DNA of 6,140 bases, from NCBI GenBank assembly GCA_003164305.1, contig PLSZ01000589.1, positions 17,247-23,386 of the forward strand, written 5' to 3'. This DNA is from Acetobacteraceae bacterium (GTDB lineage: Bacteria > Pseudomonadota > Alphaproteobacteria > Acetobacterales > Acetobacteraceae). Shown here piece by piece: positions 1 to 6,140 of this stretch. The translations under genes and the position numbers were made by a program. Numbering within the stretch: the stretch's first letter is position 1; each line of letters opens with the position of its first letter. Under the pieces are notes generated by a model. The model was given only the letters and a program-made list of their open reading frames with translations, did no database searches and was not told the DNA's origin.

Positions 1-1001
1 GCGATGACGGTGGCCGCGGCGGCGAGCACGATCAGCGGGACCAGCGCCCATGCGGGAGCCAACTTATAGAATGGACTGTCGGCGGCGTCGGGGTGCGCCA
101 GCATCAACGCGCCCTGCCCCAGATAATTCAGCACCAGCGCCGGCACCACGAGGCCGAACCACGCCAGCCGGATCGCCGGCGCGCCAACATGGCCCATGTC
201 CGCGTAAAGCGCCTCGCCGCCGGTCAAAGCCAGGAAGATGGCGCCGAAGACCGCCGCGGCGATGGCGGGGTTCTCGGTCAGAACGGGCACCGCCGACAGC
301 GGGTTCAACGCGGCGACGATGCCGGGGGCGGCGGGAATGTTGATCAGGCCGAGCACGCCGATGGCGAGGAACCATACCACCATCACCGGCCCGAACAGCC
401 GGCCAATCCGATGCGTGCCCTGGCTTTGGATGGCGAACAGGCCGACCAGAATGCCCAACGTCACTGGCAGGATGAACGCCGCGAAGCCCGGCGCGGCGAG
501 TTTCAACCCCTCCATCGCCGACAGAACCGAGATCGCCGGCGTGATGACCCCGTCGCCATAGAGCAGCGAGGCACCGATGATGCCGAGTACCATGGGCGCG
601 GTGATCTTCGCGGCGGCCATGCGGCGGCTGCCCTCGACAAGGGACAGCAGCGCCAGAATGCCACCTTCGCCGTCGTTGTCGGCGCGCAACACCAACTGCA
701 CGTATTTGACCGAAACCATCAACATCAGCGCCCAGAAAATGAGCGAGACGATGCCTTTGACGTCGGCCGGCGCCGGCACCGCGTGGCCGGCGGCGTTGAG
801 CGCGATAGAGAACGCGTAGAGTGGACTGGTGCCGATATCGCCGAACACCACGCCAAGCGCGGTCAAGGCCAGAAAGCCGATGCCTCCGGCGTGGTGGCTG
901 GCCGGGTGCCCTGCCGCCTTTGGCGTGGCGCGCGCCGATGCTGGGTTCGCGGCCGTGGGGATCGCCGACCTCCTGTGTGCGTTCGTTGGATGGCGAGGCA
1001 A
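1..1001 (-). CDS. kup: Kup-type low-affinity K+ uptake permease, partial (C-terminal half beyond left edge)
   Basis: Integral inner-membrane potassium transporter of the KUP/HAK/KT family, thought to couple K+ entry to protons. About 333 residues are visible of a family length near 620-640. Reading from a TTG at 1001-999, family signatures occur in the right order: GDIGTSPLYA (residues 54-63, first membrane segment), RADNDGEGG (106-114), GDGVITPA (149-156) and GGEALYADMGH (261-271). About eight hydrophobic segments are visible of the usual twelve, and the frame is unbroken to the window edge. The first 35-40 residues are Pro/Ala/His-rich, as in the cytosolic tail of many relatives. The start is uncertain: the frame is open up to a stop at 1073-1071 and holds no ATG or GTG upstream of the first membrane segment. 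TTG at 1001 is the only upstream in-frame common alternative start, and it has no clear Shine-Dalgarno. A GGAGG (887-883) precedes a CTG at 872-870, but starting there would cut into the first membrane segment. Identity is sure; the start is not. Confidence 0.93.
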   Translation of the reverse strand, partial: MPRHPTNAHRRSAIPTAANPASARATPKAAGHPASHHAGGIGFLALTALGVVFGDIGTSPLYAFSIALNAAGHAVPAPADVKGIVSLIFWALMLMVSVKYVQLVLRADNDGEGGILALLSLVEGSRRMAAAKITAPMVLGIIGASLLYGDGVITPAISVLSAMEGLKLAAPGFAAFILPVTLGILVGLFAIQSQGTHRIGRLFGPVMVVWFLAIGVLGLINIPAAPGIVAALNPLSAVPVLTENPAIAAAVFGAIFLALTGGEALYADMGHVGAPAIRLAWFGLVVPALVLNYLGQGALMLAHPDAADSPFYKLAPAWALVPLIVLAAAATVI

Positions 1002-1240
1002 GATTCGCGCCAGCGTGGCAAGGCGTTCGGACGAGAAAAATGGTGGCCGGACGTTTCTGGTCTGTTCTTGTTAACGGTCCGTTAAACTCTCCGGTTTATG
1101 GTGCGCCTCGGTCGAATTGAGCCGTCGTTGTCACGGCCCGGATCCGTCCGTTTGTCTCTCGATCAATACTCAGCCGGCAAAGCGAGGCCATCTGGCGCGT
1201 CCGCGCTCGCACGTCCGTCGCTCCCGGCGAAAGGCAAGGT
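1002..1240. other. Divergent intergenic region between kup and the Ig-repeat gene
   Basis: This 239-base gap should hold the promoters of both divergent genes. I find no convincing coding frame in it. A -35-like TTGTCA lies at 1128-1133 on the plus strand, but no good -10 follows at 16-18 bases. The only strong structure is the palindrome at 1071-1085. A GAAAGG at 1229-1234 is the probable ribosome binding site of the gene starting at 1241. If kup starts further upstream than TTG 1001, part of this gap belongs to kup. Confidence 0.6.
1071..1085. promoter_or_regulatory. Perfect 15-bp palindrome, candidate operator
   Basis: TTAACGG-T-CCGTTAA is a perfect inverted repeat with 7-base arms and a single central base, AT-rich at the ends and set in GC-rich surroundings. 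The size fits binding by a dimeric helix-turn-helix regulator. It is not a typical terminator, because the one-base loop is too small and no T-run follows. It lies about 70 bases upstream of the proposed kup start and about 155 bases upstream of the 1241 start, so it could act on either gene. I do not recognise it as the known site of a particular regulator. Confidence 0.4.
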
Positions 1241-3499
1241 ATGTCCATCAACGGAAATAAAACCGCGTTCGTCGATCCATCATCGGCGGCGATCGGATTG
1301 TCGCAAATGTTCACCGTGACCGCGGCGAGCAACGATCCCACCTGGCTCGTGCTGACGGTACTTGACCGGAACGAGTACACCGCCGGAGCCAGCGGCGCGA
1401 CCGGCAGCCTGAGCGGCAATGGGCATACGCTGAACCTGAGCAGTCTCGGCGGCGATGGCCGAGGCACCGGGATCGTGTTCACGTACCAGCCTTCGACGGG
1501 CCGGTACTACAGCAGTATTTACGGCTATCTCGATCAATTGACCTACAACGCGTCCGGCAGCGCCAGCGACGTGACCAACCTGTCGTTGTTCGGCACCAGC
1601 AACCTCAGTCTGGCGACCGCCGACGCGAGCAACGCTTACGCGATGATGCAGGCCGATCCGTCGGGATATCTGGGTTCGGCCACGGTCGTCACACAGGCAA
1701 AATTCAGCGGAACGGTGCCGGCGCAGGCGACGCCCAACTCGATCGCCACGGTCGCGGACGGGTTCGTCGGACAGGCCTGGAACGAGGATGGCTGCTGGGT
1801 GCTGGCGAGCACCATCGCCGCCGACGCCGGTGCGTCACTGCCGGTGCAAAGCACGGAAATCGGGCTGCCTGGCCAGGCGAACGGCGAATGGATCGTGGCC
1901 TTCAACGGTCCGGCCGGCCAATCGGCCAACTGGCAGTCGCTGGTCAGAGCCGGAGAAATCATCGTGATCGGTACGCCGGGAGGCGGGGGACATATCACCA
2001 CCTGCGTCGCCGGCTCTGGCGCGACCGCGACATTGGTCGACAACGCGACTTTCGTGGCCAGTAACGGTCAGGTGACCAATCTGGCGAACGACGGATCCAG
2101 CAACGACATCATCATCGCCTCGCCGCATCTGGCGTCCCAGGAGTGGTCGGGCGTGCAGGCGGCGTCCGTCGTCATTTATGAACTGGACACGCCGATCGTT
2201 ACTGATACGGTGGTTTCCGCCAGTCTCGCGTTCCGCGCGTCGGATGTGTTGGGATCCCTGTTCACCGCGACGGATCCGGCGGGCCGGTCGATCACGGAAT
2301 GGCAGGTTTACGATACTGCATCGACCGATGTGCTGATGGTTGGTAGTACCAGTTACAGCGACCATACGGCCGGGTCGGCGCTGACCGCCGCGTCGCTGAC
2401 GTCCGTCTCGCTGCTGGCCGGGTCGGTCGCGACCACCGATACGCTGGATGTCCGCGCTTACAATGGCACGTATTGGGGCGATTGGCAGACACTGACCATC
2501 GCCATCGCGGCACCCGCGCCGGTCCTGGCGCCGCCGGTACTCGGCCAACATACGCCGAATGAGACCTGGACCGATGGCAACGCGATCTCTCTTGCGGTGG
2601 CGTTCACCGACCCACAGAACGAGGTCTTAAGCTACAGCGCCAAACTGTCGAATAGTCAGACGCTCCCGGCCTGGCTGCTGTTCAACGCGACGACCGGCAC
2701 GTTCAGCGGTGTCGCTCCGGCGACGGCGCAGACTCTGAGCATCGTGGTGACGGCGACCGATACCAGCGCGTTGTCCACGTCCGAGACGTTCTCGGCCACC
2801 GTGGTGGGCGCGCCAACGCTGACGGCACAGACCGCGAACCAGACCTGGACCGAGGGCAAAGGGGTCTCCCTGTTGTTGCCCGCGAACACATTCACCGACC
2901 CACAGGGGCAGAGCCTGGTTTACACAGCCTCTCTCGCCAGCGGTCAGGGGCTGCCGGGATGGCTGAGTTTCAACGCGACGACCGATACGTTCAGCGGGAT
3001 CGCGCCGGCGACCGCGCAAAGCCTGAGCATCAAAGTGACCGCGACCGATAAGAGTGGGCTGGCGGCCTCGGAGACCTTTACCGCGGCGGTGCAGGCTCCG
3101 CCGCCGCCAAAGCCCAGTGTGGTGTTGAGTATACAGACGGGCAATCAGACGTGGGTCGATGGGACGGCGGCGAACCTTGTGCTGCCGTCGGGGACGTTCA
3201 CAGATGCGTTGGGACTGAAAATGACCTTCGCGGCGTATGAGGTGAGCGGTCCAAACGTGACCTCTTGGCTGCGTTTCAATCCGGCGACCGACACGTTCAG
3301 TGGGAATGTTCCGGCGACGGCGACTGGAACGATCGGGTTGGCGGTGCTGGCGACCGACGCCCAGAATATGCTCGCGGTCGATATGTTCAGCGTGAGCTTC
3401 GCGCCGGCTTCGACCCATGTGACGGCGGGCGCCCAGGCGGGCGGGATTCCGCTGCCGGCGTTGGAGTCGATGTCGGGGCTGATCGCCTTGCATTCGTGA
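1241..3499 (+). CDS. Modular surface/secreted-type protein: Cys/His papain-like module plus three He_PIG/cadherin-like repeats
   Basis: A 752-residue protein rich in Ala, Thr, Ser and Gly, like bacterial exported adhesins. The ATG at 1241 follows GAAAGG with a 6-base gap. Visible parts: residues 1-165, a beta-rich region of unknown family; about 172-275, a module with DGCWVLAST (Cys185), GEIIVIGTPGGGGHITT (His251) and LVDN (Asp267/Asn268), the order expected of an NlpC/P60- or CHAP-like papain fold; about 320-422, a beta domain ending in DVRAYNGTYWGDWQ; then three Ig-like repeats (431-522, 524-617, 624-720), each with an NxTW.(D/E)G opening, a LP.WL.FN core (diverged in the third), a TFSG..PATA motif and a TD near the end, which fits the He_PIG/CADG family. 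A Pro-rich linker, PPPPKP, precedes repeat three. There is no N-terminal signal peptide, no RTX nonapeptide and no LPXTG; export by a type I system through the short C-terminus is only a guess. It could be an adhesin, a cell-wall or protein-acting enzyme, or both. The Ig repeats are clear; the enzyme module is moderately supported. Confidence 0.8.
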   Translation: MSINGNKTAFVDPSSAAIGLSQMFTVTAASNDPTWLVLTVLDRNEYTAGASGATGSLSGNGHTLNLSSLGGDGRGTGIVFTYQPSTGRYYSSIYGYLDQLTYNASGSASDVTNLSLFGTSNLSLATADASNAYAMMQADPSGYLGSATVVTQAKFSGTVPAQATPNSIATVADGFVGQAWNEDGCWVLASTIAADAGASLPVQSTEIGLPGQANGEWIVAFNGPAGQSANWQSLVRAGEIIVIGTPGGGGHITTCVAGSGATATLVDNATFVASNGQVTNLANDGSSNDIIIASPHLASQEWSGVQAASVVIYELDTPIVTDTVVSASLAFRASDVLGSLFTATDPAGRSITEWQVYDTASTDVLMVGSTSYSDHTAGSALTAASLTSVSLLAGSVATTDTLDVRAYNGTYWGDWQTLTIAIAAPAPVLAPPVLGQHTPNETWTDGNAISLAVAFTDPQNEVLSYSAKLSNSQTLPAWLLFNATTGTFSGVAPATAQTLSIVVTATDTSALSTSETFSATVVGAPTLTAQTANQTWTEGKGVSLLLPANTFTDPQGQSLVYTASLASGQGLPGWLSFNATTDTFSGIAPATAQSLSIKVTATDKSGLAASETFTAAVQAPPPPKPSVVLSIQTGNQTWVDGTAANLVLPSGTFTDALGLKMTFAAYEVSGPNVTSWLRFNPATDTFSGNVPATATGTIGLAVLATDAQNMLAVDMFSVSFAPASTHVTAGAQAGGIPLPALESMSGLIALHS
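2531..3400 (+). repeat. Three tandem Ig-like (He_PIG/CADG) repeat units inside the modular protein
   Basis: Units lie at about 2531-2806, 2810-3091 and 3110-3400. The same landmark, ACGTTCAG encoding the TFS motif, occurs at 2699, 2987 and 3293, so the period is 96 then 102 codons. Units one and two share long stretches at protein and DNA level; unit three is more diverged, losing the DPQ motif and gaining an insertion around EVSGPNV. This suggests duplication of one ancestral unit, with the first two copies closest. Confidence 0.8.
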
Positions 3500-3808
3500 G
3501 GAGGGTCTGACCAGCCTGGCCTGGTGGCGTTCTCAGTGTCGAGGCACGATTTCCTCGGCGTCATTGGGCGGCTCGACCGGACATCGATTGCCCGGCCGAG
3601 GCTGGCCCGGCAGCCGTCTCGGCGTCGAACCACTATCACCCCAACGTCGTGGCGCGGCCCGACCATGTCATCGGTCGATACACGGTGTGGCTCGGCTGAT
3701 CCCCCGGTCTGTATACTTGACCTGGCCATCGCCATCGCCATCGTGTTGATGCCATCTTTCCCACGGGCCAGGCCGCCCTGAACGTTCGCTGCTGACAGGA
3801 GTTCGAAC
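3500..3808. other. Non-coding region and leader before the Rieske oxygenase gene
   Basis: I see no believable gene in these 309 bases; an 85-codon open frame at 3524-3781 is Arg/Pro-rich and resembles no family. Possible signals are weak: a -10-like TATACT at 3712-3717, and a -35-like TTGACC at 3717-3722 with a poor -10-like CATCGT at 3739-3744. Short inverted repeats, ACCAG/CTGGT at 3510-3514 and 3521-3525 and GGCTG/CAGCC at 3600-3604 and 3611-3615, could form small hairpins after the upstream gene, but neither has a T-run. The word CTCGGCGTC occurs twice. A promoter for the downstream pair probably lies here. Confidence 0.5.
3725..3742. repeat. Short tandem hexamer repeat, three copies of GCCATC
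   Basis: Three perfect back-to-back copies of GCCATC, with a further isolated GCCATC shortly after (3752-3757). It lies in the leader about 70-85 bases before the oxygenase start. It is short enough to be chance in GC-rich DNA, but it is in a position where copy-number change could alter promoter spacing. Confidence 0.35.
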
Positions 3809-5047
3809 ATGGACACCAGCGTTCAATTCCACCCCGGCCGCGTCTGGCCCGCCGGCCTGACGCGCGTTCCGTTCTGGGCTTACAAAGACCCCGCCGTGCT
3901 CGCCACCGAACAACGGCGCCTGTTCGAAGGGCCCGTCTGGAACTACCTTTGCCTGGAAACCGAAATCCCCAACGCCGGGGACTGGCGCGCGACCTATGTC
4001 GGCGAAATGCCCGTCGTCGTCGCCCGCGATCACGACGGCGCCATCGTCGCCTTTGAAAATCGTTGTGCGCATCGCGGCGCGTTGATCTGCCTGGACGACG
4101 GCGGCAACGCCAAAGAATTCCAGTGCGTCTATCACGCCTGGCGCTACGATCTGCGCGGCAACCTTCGCTCCATCGCCTTTCAGCGCGGCGTCAATGGCCG
4201 CGGCGGCATGCCGGCGGACTTCCGCATGGACCAACACGGCCCGCGCAAGCTGCGCACCACGACGTTGTTCGGCATCGTGTTCGGCACCCTGTCCGATGTC
4301 ACGCCGGATATCGAGGCATTCGCCGGTCCCGGCGTCATCGAACGCCTGCGCACCGTCGCGGACGGCCGGAAGCTGGAAATCATCGGCCGGTTCACCGAAG
4401 TTCTGCCCAACAACTGGAAGCTGTACGCCGAGAACGTGCGCGATACTTACCACGCCAGCCTGCTGCATTTGTTTTTCGCGACGTTCAAATTGAACCGGCT
4501 CAGTCAGGGAGGCGGCACGCAGATCAACGACACGGGCAGTTGCCATGTCTCCACCACGCTCGCGCCGGATCAGGCGGTGGACACCACGTATGAGGGCATG
4601 CGCTCGGTCGATGACGATTACCGGCTGAACGATCCAAGCCTGCTGGACGCGGTGGATGAGCACGGCGATCGGGTGCGCCAACAGATCATCTCGGTGTTTC
4701 CGACCTTCGTCATGCAACGCACGCAGAACGTCATGGCGGTGCGGCATTTCCTGCCGCGGGGGCCGGACAAGACCGATCTACACTGGATCTTTCTCGGCTA
4801 CGCGGACGATATCCCCGAACAACGGACCCGTCGGCTGCGGCAAATGAACCTCGCCGGGCCGGCGGGCTATGTCTCCATGGAGGATGGCTGCATCGGCGGC
4901 TTTGTCGAACGTGGCGCCGCCGCCGCGATGGACCAGACCTCGATCGTCGAAATGGGCGGTCGCGACACCGAAAGCCAGGACACTCGCGCGACCGAGGCTG
5001 CGATCCGCGGCTTCTGGCAATTCTGGCGCGGATTGGTCGACATTTGA
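3809..5047 (+). CDS. Rieske-type aromatic ring-hydroxylating oxygenase, large (alpha) subunit, salicylate 5-hydroxylase/anthranilate dioxygenase-like
   Basis: Cytosolic terminal oxygenase subunit, 412 residues, near the usual 420-450. In this family it takes electrons from a ferredoxin/reductase through a Rieske [2Fe-2S] cluster to a mononuclear iron that hydroxylates an aromatic ring. Rieske ligands are complete: Cys86-x-His88 (RCAHRG) and Cys106-x2-His109 (CVYHAW). The iron site is complete: NWKLYAEN (202-209), bridging Asp212, His215 and His220 (DTYHASLLH), and probable third ligand Asp359 in GPAGYVSMEDG. The pattern GGMPADF, the MED motif and the C-terminal RGFWQFWRGL resemble NagG-type salicylate 5-hydroxylases and anthranilate dioxygenases more than naphthalene/biphenyl enzymes. 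The ATG at 3809 has AGGAG at 3797-3801, 7 bases away, so the start is firm. The usual adjacent beta-subunit gene, ferredoxin and reductase are absent from this window; the next gene overlaps its stop. The family call is sure, while the substrate is unknown. It could equally be an alpha-only oxygenase acting on another carboxylated or N-containing compound. Confidence 0.92.
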   Translation: MDTSVQFHPGRVWPAGLTRVPFWAYKDPAVLATEQRRLFEGPVWNYLCLETEIPNAGDWRATYVGEMPVVVARDHDGAIVAFENRCAHRGALICLDDGGNAKEFQCVYHAWRYDLRGNLRSIAFQRGVNGRGGMPADFRMDQHGPRKLRTTTLFGIVFGTLSDVTPDIEAFAGPGVIERLRTVADGRKLEIIGRFTEVLPNNWKLYAENVRDTYHASLLHLFFATFKLNRLSQGGGTQINDTGSCHVSTTLAPDQAVDTTYEGMRSVDDDYRLNDPSLLDAVDEHGDRVRQQIISVFPTFVMQRTQNVMAVRHFLPRGPDKTDLHWIFLGYADDIPEQRTRRLRQMNLAGPAGYVSMEDGCIGGFVERGAAAAMDQTSIVEMGGRDTESQDTRATEAAIRGFWQFWRGLVDI

Positions 5048-6140
5048 CCAACGCGGCGTCGTGGCATGAGCAAGGAAGGCGCCATTTCGCCGCCGGCCGT
5101 TATGCCGAGGCGCACGCCTGCCTGAGCCACGCGCTGACGTTGCACCCAGACGACATCGCGATCCGCGTCGATCTGGGACAGGCGCTGTATTTCGGCGGCC
5201 GCGCGGCCGAAGCTCTGCAAATCTATCGCGATCTGACCGCACGCGACCCGGATAATCTCGTCTACGCCATCGACCTGGGCCGCACCTTGCGCGCGGTCGG
5301 CGCTTACGCGGAAGCGATCGAGGTCTATCGTGTGCTGGCGGTTCGCGCGCCAAACGAAGCGATCCTGCCGAACAATATCGGCACTTGCCTGTTGGCGCTC
5401 GGCCAGACCGAGGCTGGAGTCGCCAGCCTGCGTCAGGCGATCCAGCTGCGGCCGGAGTTCATCGACGCGCATTACAATCTCGGGTTGGCGTTGCTGCGCG
5501 CGGGCCAAATGCGAGAAGGCTGGGACGAATATCGCTGGCGTTCGCGGCTGCCCCAACATTGGATCGATGGCAAACCGATCGCCGAATGGGACGGCGCGCC
5601 GATGCCCGGCAAAACCCTGTTCGTGCGACCGGAACAAGGTCTCGGCGATACGATCCAGTTCTGCCGCTACGTCCCGCTGATCGCGCCGCGCGCGCGCGTG
5701 ATTCTTGGCGTGCCGCGGCCGTTGCACCGCCTGTTGCGCCACCTGCCAGGCATCGACTCCGTGATCACCGATGGCGATCCCAGGCCCGCCTACGACGCCG
5801 AGTGCGTCATCATGAGTTTGCCGCGTCTCCTGGCACGACACGACCCGGCTGACGGCGGCCCAACACCCTGGTTGCACGCCGACCCCGCCGCCGTTGCCGC
5901 CTGGCGCTCCCGCCTCGACCCCTTGCCGGGCCCGAAGATCGGCCTCGTCTGGGCTGGCAGTCCCGGGTTCGGGTCCATTACGCTAGCCGATCAATGGCGC
6001 TCGTTGCCGTTGGCCTCCCTCGCCCCCCTGCGTGGCGCTACATTCATTTCGTTACAAAAAGGTCTCGCGTCGGTCCAGGCCAGGCGCCCGCCCGACGGCA
6101 TGGCGCTGATCGACTGGACCGAGGAACTGCACGATTTCGC
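5044..6140 (+). CDS. TPR-repeat protein with glycosyltransferase family 9-like C-terminal domain, partial (runs off right edge)
   Basis: Open frame of 365 complete codons with no stop before the window end. Residues about 6-168 form four to five tetratricopeptide repeats, seen as helix pairs with G..A/L, GRYAEA, GRAAEAL, GAYAEAI and a last GLALLRAGQMREGWDEY, of the kind that leads into the catalytic part in this family. From about 178 comes EWDGAPMPGKTLFVRPEQGLGDTIQF in pieces: the EQGLGDTIQF motif (197-206) matches the first nucleotide-fold segment of GT9-like proteins. KIGLVWAGSP (298-307), RSLPL (319-323) and FISLQKG (334-340) follow in the expected order for the second fold. Proteins like this are probably cytosolic and may glycosylate a protein or surface glycan, but the acceptor is unknown. 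The start is inferred: TTG at 5044-5046 overlaps the oxygenase stop (TTGA), there is no strong Shine-Dalgarno, and no in-frame ATG or GTG lies near the 5' end before the first repeat. Tight coupling to the oxygenase gene is implied. Confidence 0.85.
   Translation, partial: MTNAASWHEQGRRHFAAGRYAEAHACLSHALTLHPDDIAIRVDLGQALYFGGRAAEALQIYRDLTARDPDNLVYAIDLGRTLRAVGAYAEAIEVYRVLAVRAPNEAILPNNIGTCLLALGQTEAGVASLRQAIQLRPEFIDAHYNLGLALLRAGQMREGWDEYRWRSRLPQHWIDGKPIAEWDGAPMPGKTLFVRPEQGLGDTIQFCRYVPLIAPRARVILGVPRPLHRLLRHLPGIDSVITDGDPRPAYDAECVIMSLPRLLARHDPADGGPTPWLHADPAAVAAWRSRLDPLPGPKIGLVWAGSPGFGSITLADQWRSLPLASLAPLRGATFISLQKGLASVQARRPPDGMALIDWTEELHDF

Noticed and set aside
93..1085. Long plus-strand open frame (330 codons) across the kup region
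   Set aside because: It is antisense to an unmistakable Kup sequence, is Arg/Gln/His-rich with no family motif, and arises from GC-biased codon use on the other strand.
1793..2003. Calling the Ig-repeat protein a confirmed NlpC/P60 peptidase
   Set aside because: Only the order of Cys, His and Asp/Asn and a strand-like GEIIVIG can be seen by eye; without a profile search or model the enzyme call stays a hypothesis.
2627..3493. 288-codon minus-strand open frame opposite the Ig repeats
   Set aside because: Its internal repetition simply mirrors the three sense-strand repeats, and the Arg-rich product has no independent motif.
3510..3525. Hairpin after the Ig-repeat gene as a rho-independent terminator
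   Set aside because: The stem is only five bases (ACCAG/CTGGT) and there is no T-run after it.
3524..3781. Small 85-codon plus-strand gene between the Ig-repeat and oxygenase genes
   Set aside because: No Shine-Dalgarno, Arg/Pro-rich composition and no recognisable family. The short hydrophobic run AIAIAIV comes from the GCCATC repeat.
3668..4747. 359-codon minus-strand open frame over the oxygenase 5' half
   Set aside because: It is antisense to the Rieske and iron-binding motifs, and its product has no recognisable domain; a GC-skew shadow.
4867..5877. 336-codon minus-strand open frame across the oxygenase/TPR junction
   Set aside because: It lies opposite two well-supported genes and has shadow-type composition (rich in Arg, Gln, Ala and Asp).

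Overview
The window is high-GC DNA with GC-biased codon use. The gene content (Kup potassium transporter, large signal-less Ig-repeat surface-type protein, salicylate-hydroxylase-like Rieske oxygenase, TPR protein with a GT9-like C-terminus) looks most like an alphaproteobacterium, perhaps of the Acetobacteraceae. That placement is an inference from protein style only; there is no rRNA or other phylogenetic marker here.

Layout, left to right. (1) Minus strand, 1 to about 1001: the N-terminal half of a Kup-type potassium uptake permease, cut by the left window edge, with no ATG or GTG available at its 5' end. (2) 1002-1240: divergent intergenic region holding a perfect 7-1-7 palindrome at 1071-1085. 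(3) Plus strand, 1241-3499: a 752-residue modular protein with a beta-rich N-terminus, a Cys/His module resembling NlpC/P60 or CHAP-type papain-like folds, a linker domain and three tandem cadherin/He_PIG-like Ig repeats. (4) 3500-3808: non-coding leader with weak promoter-like words and a short hexamer repeat. (5) Plus strand, 3809-5047: a complete Rieske non-haem iron ring-hydroxylating oxygenase large subunit with all metal ligands. (6) Plus strand, 5044 to the right edge: a TPR protein with a glycosyltransferase-9-like C-terminal domain. It starts at a TTG that overlaps the oxygenase stop codon and is cut by the window end.

How they may work together: kup and the Ig-repeat gene are divergent and could share the palindromic element. 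The oxygenase and the TPR/glycosyltransferase gene overlap by four bases and are very probably co-transcribed and translationally coupled, an unexpected pairing because the oxygenase's usual partner, a small (beta) subunit, is absent at that position. I see no tRNA, rRNA, CRISPR array, insertion sequence or phage gene. Nothing here proves a new system; the best leads are the Cys/His module in the Ig protein and the coupled oxygenase/glycosyltransferase pair.
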